In this document: positions 12,039 through 22,509 of the stretch, piece by piece
Layout of the letters: each line of letters opens with the position of its first letter
Numbering within the stretch: the stretch's first letter is position 1
NCBI RefSeq assembly: GCF_016920785.2
Contig: NW_024609958.1
Location: 2,356,001-2,420,000 of the forward strand
Source of the DNA: Ixodes scapularis
Lineage: Eukaryota; Arthropoda; Arachnida; Ixodida; Ixodidae
Reading direction: 5' to 3'
DNA: 64,000 bases
Position numbers and translations under genes: made by a program
The notes under the pieces: model-generated
Seen by the model: the letters and a program-made list of their open reading frames with translations, nothing else
Database searches by the model: none
What the model was told of the DNA's origin: nothing

Positions 12039-12117
12039 CTTATAGCCACCGGGGGGGCAAGCTGACTCTGGCAACTGGACCTTCCGGCTGTTGCACCCGA
12101 AATCGCAGTCTCTAGGA
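12039..12117 (-). CDS. Candidate exon of a cysteine-rich secreted peptide
   Basis: On the minus strand one frame gives DCDFGCNSRKVQLPESACPP followed by GGYK, ending exactly at a strong 5' splice site (AAG then GTAAGT, intron from 12038). Spaced cysteines with an LPE motif resemble cysteine-rich tick salivary peptides, a comparison from general memory only. A weak acceptor lies at about 12112-12119, so the 5' limit is approximate. No signal-peptide exon or following cysteine exon could be placed, so this may be an orphan exon of a larger gene or a remnant. Confidence 0.35.
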
Positions 12118-12499
12118 CTCCAATAAAGATATCGCACCTGTTCATAGCCCTACAATGTCACAAATCAGATTTAAAATAAAGCTCTGCCCAATGAAAAGTA
12201 TACAAACAAAACAAAATAATTTGATAGGTGAATATAAAGAGGTGCCCTCAAGCAGGGAAAAGGATCCCGACCCTCACTTTTCTTCTCGGCAACTCTCCCA
12301 CAACATAAAGGGATTGAATCACCTCTCGTTTTTACTCGACATTTTTTTAACTTGTTCTTTTTTTTTTTGACCGCCCACCTTATATTTTTGTGGAAGTCTG
12401 GTGTGGGTACAATTAAAGTTTAAAATTAAATCCAAACAAAATAAAAATTTACTATTCTTTTTTTTTTTTTTTTGCCGTGTTTTTTATTTTTAAGACGCA

Positions 12500-12752
12500 A
12501 ACGTTATTTCTTCAGTCAGAGGGAACCTCACAAATAAAGACAAGATTAATCACGGCTAAGCCCGGTCCGAAGGCGTGTCCGATTTACGAGAAGCTCGTCA
12601 GGTTTTCTAGTCGTCCGCGACACAGGAGCACGGAGTCCTGCGAAGAGAGGGAGCTCCTCAAGGACAGCAGGTTGCGGGCGGACAGAGATTCCCCAAATGG
12701 AACTAAGTCCCGCAGCTTCACGTTCAGTAATCTGCCTGCGCACCTAGATTAG
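12500..12752 (+). other. Candidate terminal exon or processed pseudogene piece
   Basis: After an acceptor-like TTATTTCTTCAG (ending about 12514) a frame of about 79 codons runs to a TAG at 12750-12752, with charged, serine-rich composition (CEERELLKDSRLRADRDSPN). A run of about 19 A follows within 20 bp of the stop at about 12761-12779, and a T run precedes it. A terminal exon is possible; an A tail with no AATAAA also suggests a retrocopy. No homologue recognised. Confidence 0.25.
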
Positions 12753-14168
12753 GGCTGCAAAGAAAAAAAAAAAAAAAAACTGAAGCGGTTTTGTATATCA
12801 GTAAATACATTTTTATTTGGCCTCCAGAATCAGGAATATTGAGTTCTTTTTTTAACTTCATGCACGGAGGCTGCACAAAATAGTTTCAAAGTACCGCTGG
12901 TACTCTGAAATGACGTAACTTATGACGTAACACTCCTTCCCGGAGTGTTACGTCATACAAGGAGTTTTCAGAATCTTCGCTCTCGCACATCTTCAGCGCC
13001 TATCAAAGCTATGCACGCACACTCTCGCTATTTTCAGAAAGGTAGGAAAAAGACGTCCCGACTGGTGTCAGTGTGGGGGAATATAAATGGCAAGCTTGCA
13101 ATTCCACGCGTTGCCTACACGAGCGATTAACCCTTGGGAGCCGAAAGATCATTTATGACGTAACGACTAGTCGGAGGTTTTTCGTGTTTTCTCGCGTTTA
13201 GTAACATCTTCGGGGAAAACGAGCTATTCAAATTCACGGGATAAAAATACTATAGAATTCTCCGCTAACTCGTTTTTTTTTTCGAGAACATTTTCAGCTT
13301 CCCTTTAATGAGTTCGCATTACTGCCCAGGTACATGGGCTGACCTTGGACCGGTTTGCACTCGCCAAAGTTGCAACGTCGCCACGGGATGGCGCCACAGC
13401 CGCACTGATAGTGGAGACTGGCTAGGAAACACCTTCTGCAAGCGCCGACAGATGGCGGGCGGGGTGTGGGTGCGCCCCGTCCGTAATGCAGATTATAGAC
13501 CAGTGTCCGCGCCAATTCCGGGGCGCCGCCATGTTTATCTACGCTCGCGCCACCACGCGGAAAGAACTGGCAGGCAGGGAGGGGGGGCTGCGTTGGCGGC
13601 GTTGCTTTGGGTAGCTGGATGCCGCAGGCTGTCCGAATGCACCGACACATCGTGAAAGATGTCTTCACCAGAAGCCCCTGCGGCCCGTTCTTCAACAGGC
13701 AAGATGTCGTGAACATTCGAGAACCCATCTCGATCAAGGAAAATAAGGGAAAACCTTTCTTGTCTTAGATGTTCTCGGTGTCTGCTGACCCTTGACATCC
13801 GCGTTTCAGTCCGGGTTCATTGCGTAGTAAATATTTCGCTACTGCTTTCTTGTAGCTTTCAAATGCTTGATTGTTGGCTTCTTGTATACGACATTACATT
13901 CGTGGCACGTTTGAGACCGATTTTCGCGATCTGCTTGCCTTTCTGGGGCAGCGCGGCTCTGCCAAGCCGAAATAAGTGCGAGGCGTTCACTTGATCGAAC
14001 GCAGTTTTAGCGAATGAAAACGAGACGACGACGTTTCATCGAATGACTAGCGAATGGGTCTAGTTACATAGAGAGCTCGGATTAGCTTTCTTTTGTAATG
14101 TGGCGCCTTGTCTGCCGCTGCGAAGCGGCGTAAACGAGGGCTCCGAGTATGTTAGCACACGTCCCGTC

Positions 14169-14199
<31 letters not shown>

Positions 14200-15400
14200 A
14201 AACACACACTGCGAGCGTCTGGGTTCAAAACTATTAATTGCCAGTTCTAAAGGATGGTACTTACTTGAAGTGGGAGCTGGAATTATACGAGGTACCAGGA
14301 GACACTTACTATCGGGCAACGAAGCACGGTGCCTGTGGGGGCGGAGTCTAGGAACGCTACTGATTAATATTGTGACAGGCGATCAGTTATGATAGCAGAC
14401 GAAACTTCGACTCGTTTGTTCAGAAGTTCGCGGTGATATTTTATTAGCCCTCGTTACAGCACACCAAGGATCTTAGGCAGTGAAATTCACATCACGCAGG
14501 CTCGTCCGTCGTAGTCAAATGAGCGCAGTCGACGATGAGGTGTAATGAGCTACAAAGCTTCACAAGGAAAATGCGCGTGAGAAAGAGTTTTGAGGAAGTC
14601 CAAAACACCGATCCAGCAGACGCACGTACGTACGTTTACTCCGGACTTCATGAACCCGACGGCGCAAGATCAAAGAGCACCGCCGCCATCGCCACCCGGT
14701 TTTCTCTGCACTTTGCGCGACGACGGCACTGCAACGGAGGGCACTCGCCTCGGCGTTAACAATCCGCGAAATAGATTAATTTCCCACTCTTGAAGCCATT
14801 CCAAATGATAAATGAAAATACCTCGGCGTTGTTGAACATCTGACGACACAACCAACACAACTGTGCCGCTGGCTGCGTGAGCCTGACACAAATGTGCCGA
14901 GCGCCTGCTCGGCACGGTTGTTGCTCGTGAAGGCCTGCTTATTTGTAGTTGAGACGATGATTCCACATCTTTCGTGGTGCTTGCAATAACTTCGAAGGGC
15001 AGGGGAACCTTCTCACGAGGACGTTGAAGACACTCAACACCGGAGCCACCAAAGCAATCGCACAAACCGTCGCCATGTTTGCTTCTTCTTCGTCACTCGC
15101 GGCGCGGTCAACTCGTCGCGAGATGTTTTCTGGCTCGGCTAGACGAAAACCAACAACAGCAAAGTGGCGTATGGACACACGGCTCTCACATTACGGGCAC
15201 TATACTCACATACCGCGGTAAACAGGACCGATGCCGGCGAAACGGCTGTCGGCACACCAGCGAAGAAGCCCTCAACGGGAGCTGGCGGCGCAGGCCGACG
15301 CAGCCACGACCAACTCTAGACGCAGCCCCCCCTCCCCGTGAGCGTCTGGGTTCGAGATTATTGTTCGCTTTTGCTCCTTGCGGTCGAGGCTAAAAAGAGC
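12753..15400. other. Intergenic, repeat-derived; CpG-rich patch at 14.5-15.3 kb
   Basis: Contains a perfect 15-bp hairpin (ATGACGTAACACTCC at 12922-12936, inverse at 12942-12956), a TTAAAGGGAAGCTGAAA-type terminus read on the minus strand near 13290-13306, an 18-base C run at 14168-14185 followed by a CA run, and a CpG-rich stretch at about 14530-15330 with overlapping open frames on both strands. The CpG-rich stretch could be a promoter or first exon, but no splice-supported model could be built. Confidence 0.35.
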
Positions 15401-17017
15401 ACTTCCGGACAAAGGTCTATAAAGAACAGACTGGAGGAATGGGTAGATTGCGAGGGCATACTGGGCGAATTACAGAACGGGTTTCGAAAACAAAGAAGTT
15501 TGGAGGACAATTTATTTTCTCTAACACAGTGTATAGAAATAGCGCAAAAAGAAAACAGACAGCTCTGGCTGGCATTTCTGGATATCAAGGGTGCCTATGA
15601 CAATGTGAACCAAAGAAACCTGTGGGACATAATGGAGAACTTAAACCTAGATGAAGGACTAACAGCACTATTAAGGAACATTTACAAAGATAACAAGGTG
15701 ATTATAACATGGGAAGGAAAGGCGACAGGGAAAATAGAGATAAGACGAGGCCTTAGGCAGGGGTGCCCGTTATCGCCTTTGCTGTTTATGTTGTATCTGA
15801 GAGGATTGGAGGGTAGACTAGAGAAGAGTGGGCTTGGGTTCAACCTTTCTTACAGTAAGCTAGGCCAAAAAATTCAGCAATCCTTACCGGGATTGATGTA
15901 TGCGGATGATATTGTACTAATGGCTAACAACAGGACAGAGTTGCAGGAATTAATGAGCATCTGTGGTAGGGAAGGAGAGGAATTAGGTTTAGAATTCAGT
16001 AGCGAAAAATCGGCAGTCATGGTTTTTAACGAGGATGAAGTTGAGAGGCTGAAGATACAGAATATTACAGTTGAGAGAGCTAGTAAATACAAGTATCTAG
16101 GAGTATGGATATGTGATGGTGCAGAATATCTCAGAGACCATGAAAAGTATATAATAGGTAAGGGCAACAGAAATGCAGCTGTAATGAAAAATAGAGCGCT
16201 TTGGAATTACAACAGGTATGAGGTGGTGAGAGAGATTTGGAAAGGGGTCATGGTGCCTGGCTTGACTTTTGGAAACGCAGTGCTATGCATGACATCCGAA
16301 GTGCATGCGAGACTAGAAATAAAACAGCGCGGAGTAGGTAGACTGGCTTTGGGGGCACATTGCAAAACGCCAAACCAGGGAGTACAAGGAGACATGGGAT
16401 GGGCATCATTTGAGAGCAGGGAAGCGGTGAGCAAGGTAGAATTTGAGGATAGGTTGAGGCAAATGGACGGGGAGCAGTGGGCACGAAAGGTTTTCAGCTA
16501 TTTATACATGAGGAGTGTAGACACAAAGTGGAGACAGCGCACTAGGAAATTAAGAGGAAAGTTTTTGGGCTATAGCGAAGATACGGAAGAGCAAGTCTCA
16601 GTTAAGAAGAAAGTTAAGGCCACAGAAAGAGATTGGTGGCTAGAGGGAATGCAGACAAAGACGGCTCTGGAAAGCTATAGATTAAACAAAAGAGTTATTG
16701 CCAAAGAAAGCATTTATGACAATTCTAGGGGAAGCTCATTGCTGTTTGAGGCAAGAACGGGTGTTCTGCGAACCAGAACATACAGAGTGAAGTACCAGGA
16801 AATTGATACAGTGTGCACTGCTTGTGGAGAGGAGGACGAGACGGCTGAACACTTGATACTCTACTGTAAAGGGCTTCACCCTATGCCTACCGAAGACAAC
16901 ATAGATTTAATAAAGTCATTGGGATTTAGAGACAGCGAAGGGAGAGTGGATTTCAAATCTGTAGAGATTACCAAGCAAAGATTAAGTGAATGGTGGCAGA
17001 AATCGAGAGAAAACTAG
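15338..17017 (+). CDS. LINE ORF2 fragment: reverse transcriptase and C-terminal CCHC
   Basis: The 559-codon frame is open throughout. The first 25 or so residues are probably flanking DNA. Recognisable motifs, in order: GFRKQRSLEDN near residue 48; motif A LAFLDIKGAYDN with Asp82; motif B RRGLRQGCPLSPLLF near 137-150; motif C MYADDIVLM with catalytic Asp190-191; SSEKSAVMVF; and YKYLGVWI. Near residue 490 a CTACGEEDETAEHLILYC motif (C-x2-C...H...C) closes the protein, as in many non-LTR elements. There is no RNase H. The RQGCPLSPLLF form is shared by L1-, R4- and Tx1-type LINEs, but I do not assign a clade. The enzyme would copy its RNA at a nicked target. This copy lacks a start and endonuclease, so it is a dead but recent insertion. 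Confidence 0.85.
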   Translation: MSVWVRDYCSLLLLAVEAKKSTSGQRSIKNRLEEWVDCEGILGELQNGFRKQRSLEDNLFSLTQCIEIAQKENRQLWLAFLDIKGAYDNVNQRNLWDIMENLNLDEGLTALLRNIYKDNKVIITWEGKATGKIEIRRGLRQGCPLSPLLFMLYLRGLEGRLEKSGLGFNLSYSKLGQKIQQSLPGLMYADDIVLMANNRTELQELMSICGREGEELGLEFSSEKSAVMVFNEDEVERLKIQNITVERASKYKYLGVWICDGAEYLRDHEKYIIGKGNRNAAVMKNRALWNYNRYEVVREIWKGVMVPGLTFGNAVLCMTSEVHARLEIKQRGVGRLALGAHCKTPNQGVQGDMGWASFESREAVSKVEFEDRLRQMDGEQWARKVFSYLYMRSVDTKWRQRTRKLRGKFLGYSEDTEEQVSVKKKVKATERDWWLEGMQTKTALESYRLNKRVIAKESIYDNSRGSSLLFEARTGVLRTRTYRVKYQEIDTVCTACGEEDETAEHLILYCKGLHPMPTEDNIDLIKSLGFRDSEGRVDFKSVEITKQRLSEWWQKSREN

Positions 17018-17200
17018 GTATTTTCTTATCCACTGATGGCAAGGGGGTTTCATAGCCTCACTTTCTTTGCACTGCGGTGTGAATATAGATTTCACATTTA
17101 AATATTCTAAGCTTAAATGGTAAAGCAAAATGGCTAGGTGGCGTAAGCTACCGCCCGATCCAAAGGGCTCAGCCGTATTCATCCATCCATCCATCCATCC
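15400..17200 (+). mobile_element. 5'-truncated LINE with ATCC tail
   Basis: A non-LTR retrotransposon body starts somewhere near 15400 inside the finger region of the reverse transcriptase and runs through the open frame to a 3' untranslated region of about 180 bp. It ends in the simple repeat (ATCC)n at about 17178-17200. The endonuclease and ORF1 are missing, as usual for 5' truncation. I could not identify a target-site duplication: the flank GGGTGCGCTAGAG after the tail has no match near 15400. Confidence 0.8.
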
Positions 17201-18329
17201 ATGGGTGCGCTAGAGTTCCTGTATAGCTACCTACGGTGCGCCTCTGGGGTGCGCGACGCGCGCCTTGGACGCCCTCGGAGGCTCCTGCCGCCGGCTTTGG
17301 AGACGTGTGGACGCACACGGGCTGCGTCGCAGTGCCTCGACCGCGCACGGACTCTAACAAAGTCACGTCGCGCAACGGCACCACTGTAGATTTGATCTTT
17401 ACTCGCCATGTACATATCATTCAAACGGCACTATGTGTGGCATACTTCACGCTGCACAGGCCGCTCATGTGCACATCTATTCACCTGAGGATTAAACACG
17501 CGTTCCCTGTGAATAAGTACGCACAACAAATTGCCTTTGTCCTCTCATGCCCACCGCATGCCCATCCTTCATGCACACGGTATGAGAACTGATCTATCTT
17601 GCGCCAGGGAGAAGTGGGGTTTTCGGGAATGTTCACCCCGCTGAAAACGCCTGAGGGGTTGCCTTCGCCATGTTTTGTTATATTTGAGCGGTGCGCCAAA
17701 TGCTCCCGCATCTGTTTGAAAATCCGCCAACGGCAGCAAAAACTTCGGCCCATTTTTCTCCTCAATCCTCTGGCGTCGACGGCCTCCACTCGGGGGAAGC
17801 TGAAAGCGGCAAATGGAAACGCTTTTTTTTTAAATCCGTTGTTGAGGTTGATTTACGGACTTTGTCAATCCTCTCAAAGCGGCAGCCTTTCACAATGTTC
17901 CAGCCGCGCGTCGTGCCACGATGTCAACTTGCCGACCGAAATGCCTGAGAGTGTCATTCTATGCTTCTGCAGCCGACGTGACAAATGCCGAACTGCAGTA
18001 ACGAACGCATGGCTTCCTCATTTCTGATGTAATGTTCGTCGTAAAAAGAAATGATATGTATGTTGGTGCAACCCCTCTTAAGGCCCTACTTAGTGCAACA
18101 AGTATGATTGTGAAGAAGCAAGAAACTCGCTGATATCAGAGAATAAAATATATATATATATATATCTTCTTCTCCTAGTGTGAAACTAATATTTGAGTAT
18201 ATTTCGAATGTACGAAGCTGCACACTATCATTCACAACTGAAAATGCATATTGCAGCGTTTATTATGGCAAAAGGAACATATATAAAAGAAGAAATGACT
18301 TGTTGCTATTTTGTCGTTAAATGCCTGGA
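17201..18329. other. Intergenic; no supportable gene
   Basis: Overlapping short frames on both strands at 17200-18030 show no domain. A (TA)n run lies near 18150-18166. No repeat edges could be placed. Confidence 0.4.
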
Positions 18330-18420
18330 AATTAACGCAAACGATTGATCGATTAATTTGTATATTAATGGGCGCCGATTAATGGGATTAAAATTTTTAA
18401 TCGATGCAAAGCCCCATTGA
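18330..18420 (+). repeat. hAT-like right terminus, copy 1
   Basis: The segment TTAACGCAAACGATTGATCG...TTAATCGATGCAAAGCCCCA is about 75 percent similar, in the same orientation, to 19138-19222. Both are dense in ATTAATCG motifs and end in a GCCC-type terminus. A same-orientation pair cannot be the two ends of a single element, so two partial copies are present. Confidence 0.5.
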
Positions 18421-18637
18421 CAACTGTCGAAAGGTCGCCGCCTTGTCACACGGTGCCGTCTAAACCAAAAAGACTTCAAAGTGACGGATAGCACTTTCCA
18501 CTAAAGAGAGATGACAGAACTTGAAATAATCTAAGGTGTAGCTTGTGTACATTGTTTATATGCCACTTGCAGTGAACAAGAGTGCTCTTTCATTCTTCAA
18601 ACAAAACAAAAACACGATTGAGTCTGTTCCCAGCACG

Positions 18638-18676
18638 TGGCTGGGAACGGACTTCTTTTGAGTCCGTTCCCAGCCA
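18638..18676. repeat. 16-bp perfect inverted repeat
   Basis: TGGCTGGGAACGGACT at 18638-18653 is the exact reverse complement of 18661-18676, with a 7-base loop. A further partial copy (GTCTGTTCCCAGC) lies just upstream at about 18622-18634. Confidence 0.7.
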
Positions 18677-18716
18677 GGTGCTATGAGCAAGGTTCACTTC
18701 TCGCGCTCGAAAAGCG

Positions 18717-18854
18717 TCACGTGTTCGGGGATATACATTACACTTCTGCCGAGGCCAGACGAACAAGCCAGGCCCGCAACTAATCCCCGCGCGACCGCGA
18801 AACTTCACGTGTTCAGGATATATTACACATCCTGCCCAGGCAAGACAAACAAGC
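18717..18854 (+). repeat. Two direct copies of a 50-bp unit
   Basis: TCACGTGTTCGGG...GAACAAGC at 18717-18769 recurs at 18805-18854 with about 85 percent identity. Both copies contain ATATA..TTACAC and CTGCC.AGGC.AGAC. The pair sits directly upstream of the BED-finger frame. Confidence 0.65.
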
Positions 18855-18884
18855 AGACAAACACGCAGGGAAGCTAACAACGCC

Positions 18885-19127
18885 ATGGTTACTTGTCCCA
18901 GTGTTCGGCATGTAAAAATGGACGAGTTCACGAGTATGAAAGTCAATCTCGCTGGAAAGTTTAGGCTTAAAGTAAACTCCAGCGGTAAAGTTTTTACCTC
19001 GAAGGAAGTCTACTGCATCATCTGCAAAAAGCCGTTTTCATACAGTGGAAGCGTAAGTTCGGTTCATTATCGCCTACGAGCGAAGCACCCAGGCAAGACG
19101 AGGTGCTGCATTCTTTTAATATATTAA
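18885..19127 (+). pseudogene. BED-type zinc finger fragment of a hAT-like transposase
   Basis: An 80-codon frame contains CIICKKPFSYSGSVSSVHYR followed by LRAKHPG, that is C-x2-C...H-x5-H after a lysine-rich basic lead. This is the pattern of the N-terminal BED zinc finger that hAT transposases use to bind their ends. The frame ends at 19127, and 10 bp later the hAT-like terminus begins, so the catalytic part has been deleted. An alternative is a host BED-finger exon, but the flanking terminus favours an internally deleted transposon. Confidence 0.5.
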
Positions 19128-19137
19128 TTATAATTAT

Positions 19138-19222
19138 TAACGCAACCGATTAATCGTTTAATCAATAGATTAAGGGGTGGGGATTAATCGGGTTAAAATG
19201 TTTAATCGACGCCCAGCCCTAA
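19138..19222 (+). repeat. hAT-like right terminus, copy 2
   Basis: TTAACGCAACCGATTAATCG...TTAATCGACGCCCAGCCCTA, partner of 18330-18420. Read from the other strand it begins TAGGGCTGGGCGTCGATTAA, a typical hAT-type end. No inverted partner to the left was found. Confidence 0.5.
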
Positions 19223-19967
19223 TTTTTACGCAAGAAAATGGTTAAAAAAAAAACTTTATAAATTTTAGGTACAGGAGCTTCCCTCTCTTGAATACCTGCT
19301 GCTTTCGAGCTTGTAAAGTTACTCGCTCAACCTGGCAGCTGTAGAAATGTCGACATAGAAAGAGCGCCGAGTATTTTCGCCTTATGTGACCCCGTGTTTA
19401 CGGGATGTGTCACAAACTTGGTAACATTGTGAGCGTTTTCTAAAATGTTCCGGGTGTTCACGCCAAACAGAGGCTTTTAGCATAACAGATTAAAATTTTT
19501 AAGTATCTTTGCTTTATAAAACAAAATCTAGAAGGCTGCTTTGGATTATTTAAAAATATCGGATTTGTATTTGATTCTTCGCAATACTTACAAAATATCC
19601 ATTGATTATGCAGAATATATTTCCGCCCTCCTTAACAACTTCGTAGCAATCAGCACCTGTATAGGCCTCAGACAAAAACTCCTCTGAAAAAAAAAAATGT
19701 TATGAAGGTGCAGCCAAGAAAGGAGATTATTGTGAGTTTTAGAATCGCGTACCGGAGCAAGCGCAAGCACTAATAATAATCCAAGGAGCTCCAGAAATTA
19801 CTATCGTTATTCTTGTCTTGTTCGCTTGCAGCTCTGCATTAATTGCATTATCATAGCATGAACTGTGCCGTTGCGTTAGCATTGCGTAAAATGCTGGTAG
19901 CTTTCTAAGATTGTAAGGACAAGTTCGCCTAATTAAAATGTGATATTAAGTTATTTTTTCAATCATT
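19223..19967. other. Intergenic, A+T-rich
   Basis: No coding frame or repeat boundary could be supported. It lies downstream of the polyadenylation signal of the minus-strand gene at 20094-21268. Confidence 0.4.
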
Positions 19968-19973
19968 TTTATT
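19968..19973 (-). terminator. Polyadenylation signal AATAAA
   Basis: Minus-strand AATAAA lies 121 bases beyond the TAG at 20094-20096. This gives a short 3' untranslated region for the secreted-protein model. Confidence 0.5.
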
Positions 19974-20093
19974 CGTAAAATTAATTATTTTAAGTTATCC
20001 ACCAAAACATTTTAATGGGGAATTTGTAAATTGGGCCATCAGCACAAAACATTCGACGTTATTGATAAACATCATCATCAGTTATTTTTAGCA

Positions 20094-21268
20094 CTACACA
20101 TTAGCTGAATTTTTAGTAACTGATTGCTTAACCCCCTCAACAGCTTCCAAAACCGCATTAACCCGGAAAGTCGCGACCACTTCATTTGCGATGTCAAGAT
20201 TCTCCAATTTCTTGAACACATGTCTAGACGAAATATTATCAGTTTAACACTGTAGCCTGTGTGCATCTCATGAAGGTTACCTGAAGCAGTTTCTGAATTC
20301 GCCTAAATATTGCGATACCTCACTCTGCTGGTTGTGAACATCCTAGAAATCCCCCAATCATTAAGATACGCGTCCGATTTCCCCACTAAAAGTGAAATAA
20401 AAAATCGCGACACAAAGACTTCGTCTCCGGCGATGGGAAGAGCATGTTCCGAAACCAGGACCGCTGTCAGCCAATAGCTGACAGTGGACCTGGCACCTCC
20501 GACCGGCCGAATCGCGGAGTGATATCTTCAATGCACGCGCCTCGTTGCCCATTCAGCCCGCACTACGATTCAAACCTGCGAGCACTCGCTCGCGAGCTGA
20601 CGACGAGACACATCACTCCCGCGAAAAAAGAAAAAAAAAAATATGGTGCGCCTTTTTTTTAGACGAATATTGCAATAAAATGTTCTCTCTTGGCGAAAAG
20701 CTAAAATTTTTCGACTACACCTATTTGGTTTTATCATCTAAAAATGATACAGACATTTTCTACTATCAGCGTTTGCAATCTCAACGAAATGTCACCTTTT
20801 CATTGGTCACATATCGTCCTTGCTGCCGGAACAATGCTCCACCCCGCCGGAGATAACTTCGGTGTGCTCGATTTTTTATTGCTTTGCCAATAGAAAAAAT
20901 CGGCCGCGCATCGTAATGATTTATGAATTTATAGGATGCTTAGAGTGCGCACAGGGAGTTATCGCCATATTTAGGCGATCTCAAAAATCTCCTTAGAGCA
21001 CCTTTAAATGGCATGCGATGCACTGACTTTCATTTGGTCAACCTCGTCAGAAACCAGACGTTCATTGGCATTGTTTGCAATACCAAACGACGTTCAGAGA
21101 GCACCGGTCGTATCCAATCACAGGTGTTTCTTAAAGAAGGAAACCTGGCAAAGTATATTTAGAAAGAAAGCAGAAAAAATGTTATAATTGCTAAACACTT
21201 ATATCTTTATACGACTTACCTTGAAATGCAGGTAGAATAAGCACCACGGCAAAAAGTACGAGGAGCAT
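20094..21268 (-). CDS. Small secreted protein, three coding exons (81 aa)
   Basis: Exons (minus strand): 21268-21220, 20385-20319 and 20223-20094. The first starts ATG 48 bases after an acceptor and encodes MLLVLFAVVLILPAFQ, a textbook signal peptide, followed at once by GTAAGT. The second begins after a good acceptor (CACTTTTAG) and gives GKSDAYLNDWGISRMFTTSR. The third begins after TTTCGTCTAG and gives HVFKKLENLDIANEVVATFR and a further 22 residues, to TAG. Splice phases 1 and 2 match and keep one frame. The mature peptide would be about 64 residues, without cysteine, with a likely amphipathic helix. I recognise no family. Small secreted proteins with a hydrophobic first exon are common in tick salivary glands, so that role is an inference. 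A longer protein with other exons, or a pseudogene, remains possible. Confidence 0.6.
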
Positions 21269-21315
21269 GTTGATTATATTGCAATATAATATCACAGTCT
21301 AACGGGATCCTCCTC
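21220..21315 (-). other. Exon 2 of the secreted-protein gene (5' UTR plus signal peptide)
   Basis: A strong acceptor (TTTTCTCTTTTAG) ends at 21316, and the exon opens GAGGAGGATCC. The ATG is at 21268-21266, and the exon closes at the GTAAGT donor at 21219. The 47 untranslated bases contain no upstream ATG. Confidence 0.55.
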
Positions 21316-21534
21316 CTAAAAGAGAAAATATAACATAAATATAGCGGCAAAACTCGCCAGCGCAATCTTTTTTTTTTTCTCGGAATGTAGAGGCAACTTT
21401 TTTAGATGAGAGTTCCTGCGAAACATTAATGGTCATATTTTTTATGAAACATTCGGCGTGCACTGAATATTTACCCCTGGATAAGGCTGCGAAATATATC
21501 ATCAAAAATTATTTTCTTTTGACAAAAGAAATTT

Positions 21535-21690
21535 TGAAGTTCACGCGTCCCAATCCCTAACTGCGCCTCTTCTGGCAACACTGAGCAGCATCGGCATTGA
21601 TTGTGACGTCAAATGTTGCAGGAGTAGACCCTTCCTCCTTGTTGTGCTTTGCAGTAGCTCATCGCAATAGCAATTTGTATTGAACGGGAC
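21535..21690. repeat. Dispersed repeat, copy 1 (pairs with 23640-23790)
   Basis: Shares CTGGCAACACTGAGCAG, GTGACGTCAAATGTTGCA and TGTTGTGCTTTGCAGTAG blocks, in order, with 23640-23790. It lies in the long first intron of the secreted-protein model. Confidence 0.55.
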
Positions 21691-22099
21691 CAGACAGGCA
21701 TGGACTTTCTGTGTAGCAGCCAGCCTTAGTTTCTAAGCTCGGTTCACCTTAGCAAAGCGCTATGTTCAGCGCCGAATTCGGCGCTAACTTTTTTACAGGG
21801 GACCTCGAACTTGAGAACACAGGTGCCCTCCATGCACCGGCAAAAACCGTTGCGATCATCTAAATTCCAGCGTGTCTTCTCAATTCGCCGGCAAGCGAAG
21901 AACAATTCGATAATAAGAGGAGTGAAAAACACGTCTCACGTAAATTTCATCCAATACTGGCTCTGATGAACGTAGTATCGTAGTGATTTCCAGACCGCCG
22001 AGAACACGAACGCTTTACACAGGCATTTTCCAGAGCAAATACAAGAAAAACATGGAGTCGTGTTGTCACCGTTGCCACTTACAACTGCGAGACACACCA

Positions 22100-22195
22100 T
22101 TGAAAGTAAGCTCCATTACTCTAACTTCGCTACTTTTTTTCTGAACGTAACTGTAACTTTAACGAATTACATTTTTAAAGTAACTTACCCAAGAC
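22100..22195. mobile_element. hAT-like right-end fragment
   Basis: Carries AACGAATTACATTTTTAAAGTAACTTACCCAAGACTG, related to the right end of the element at 8312-9022. No left end was found, so this is a truncated copy. Confidence 0.45.
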
Positions 22196-22431
22196 TGATT
22201 TAGAGACAAAATTGGTTTTATATATATATTGTTGGAAGCAAATATTACCCAAAATGGCAGGAACAGCATTAAAACGTAGCTGAAAATATCTACCTACAAC
22301 AGACTGGTATTTAAACGTACGGTATTATGAATTCTATTTCACGAGCACACATTGAACTCCTGGGGCCTCTAACAGCACTGCATTGCGACAAAAACTGATA
22401 CAAAAGTGTAGCAATTTCGAAGAGAACTTAC

Positions 22432-22475
22432 GTAAGGTTTTCTTTCTTCAAGGGACTTGATGGGGCGATTGCTCG
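22432..22475 (-). other. Candidate noncoding exon 1 of the secreted-protein gene
   Basis: A short segment lies between the expected start site, about 30 bases after the TATA box, and a strong donor (CTTAC then GTAAGT at 22431-22426). It has no ATG. Joining it to the exon at 21315 would leave a 1.1-kb intron that contains a dispersed repeat. The start position is estimated, not seen. Confidence 0.4.
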
Positions 22476-22501
22476 TCTGAGTTGTGGAAATTTTGCTGCC
22501 T

Positions 22502-22509
22502 TATTTATA
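22502..22509 (-). promoter_or_regulatory. TATA box TATAAATA
   Basis: On the minus strand GGGATATAAATAAGGCAGC is a near-ideal TATA context. It lies about 70 bases before the GTAAGT donor at 22431, so it could drive the secreted-protein gene. Confidence 0.45.
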
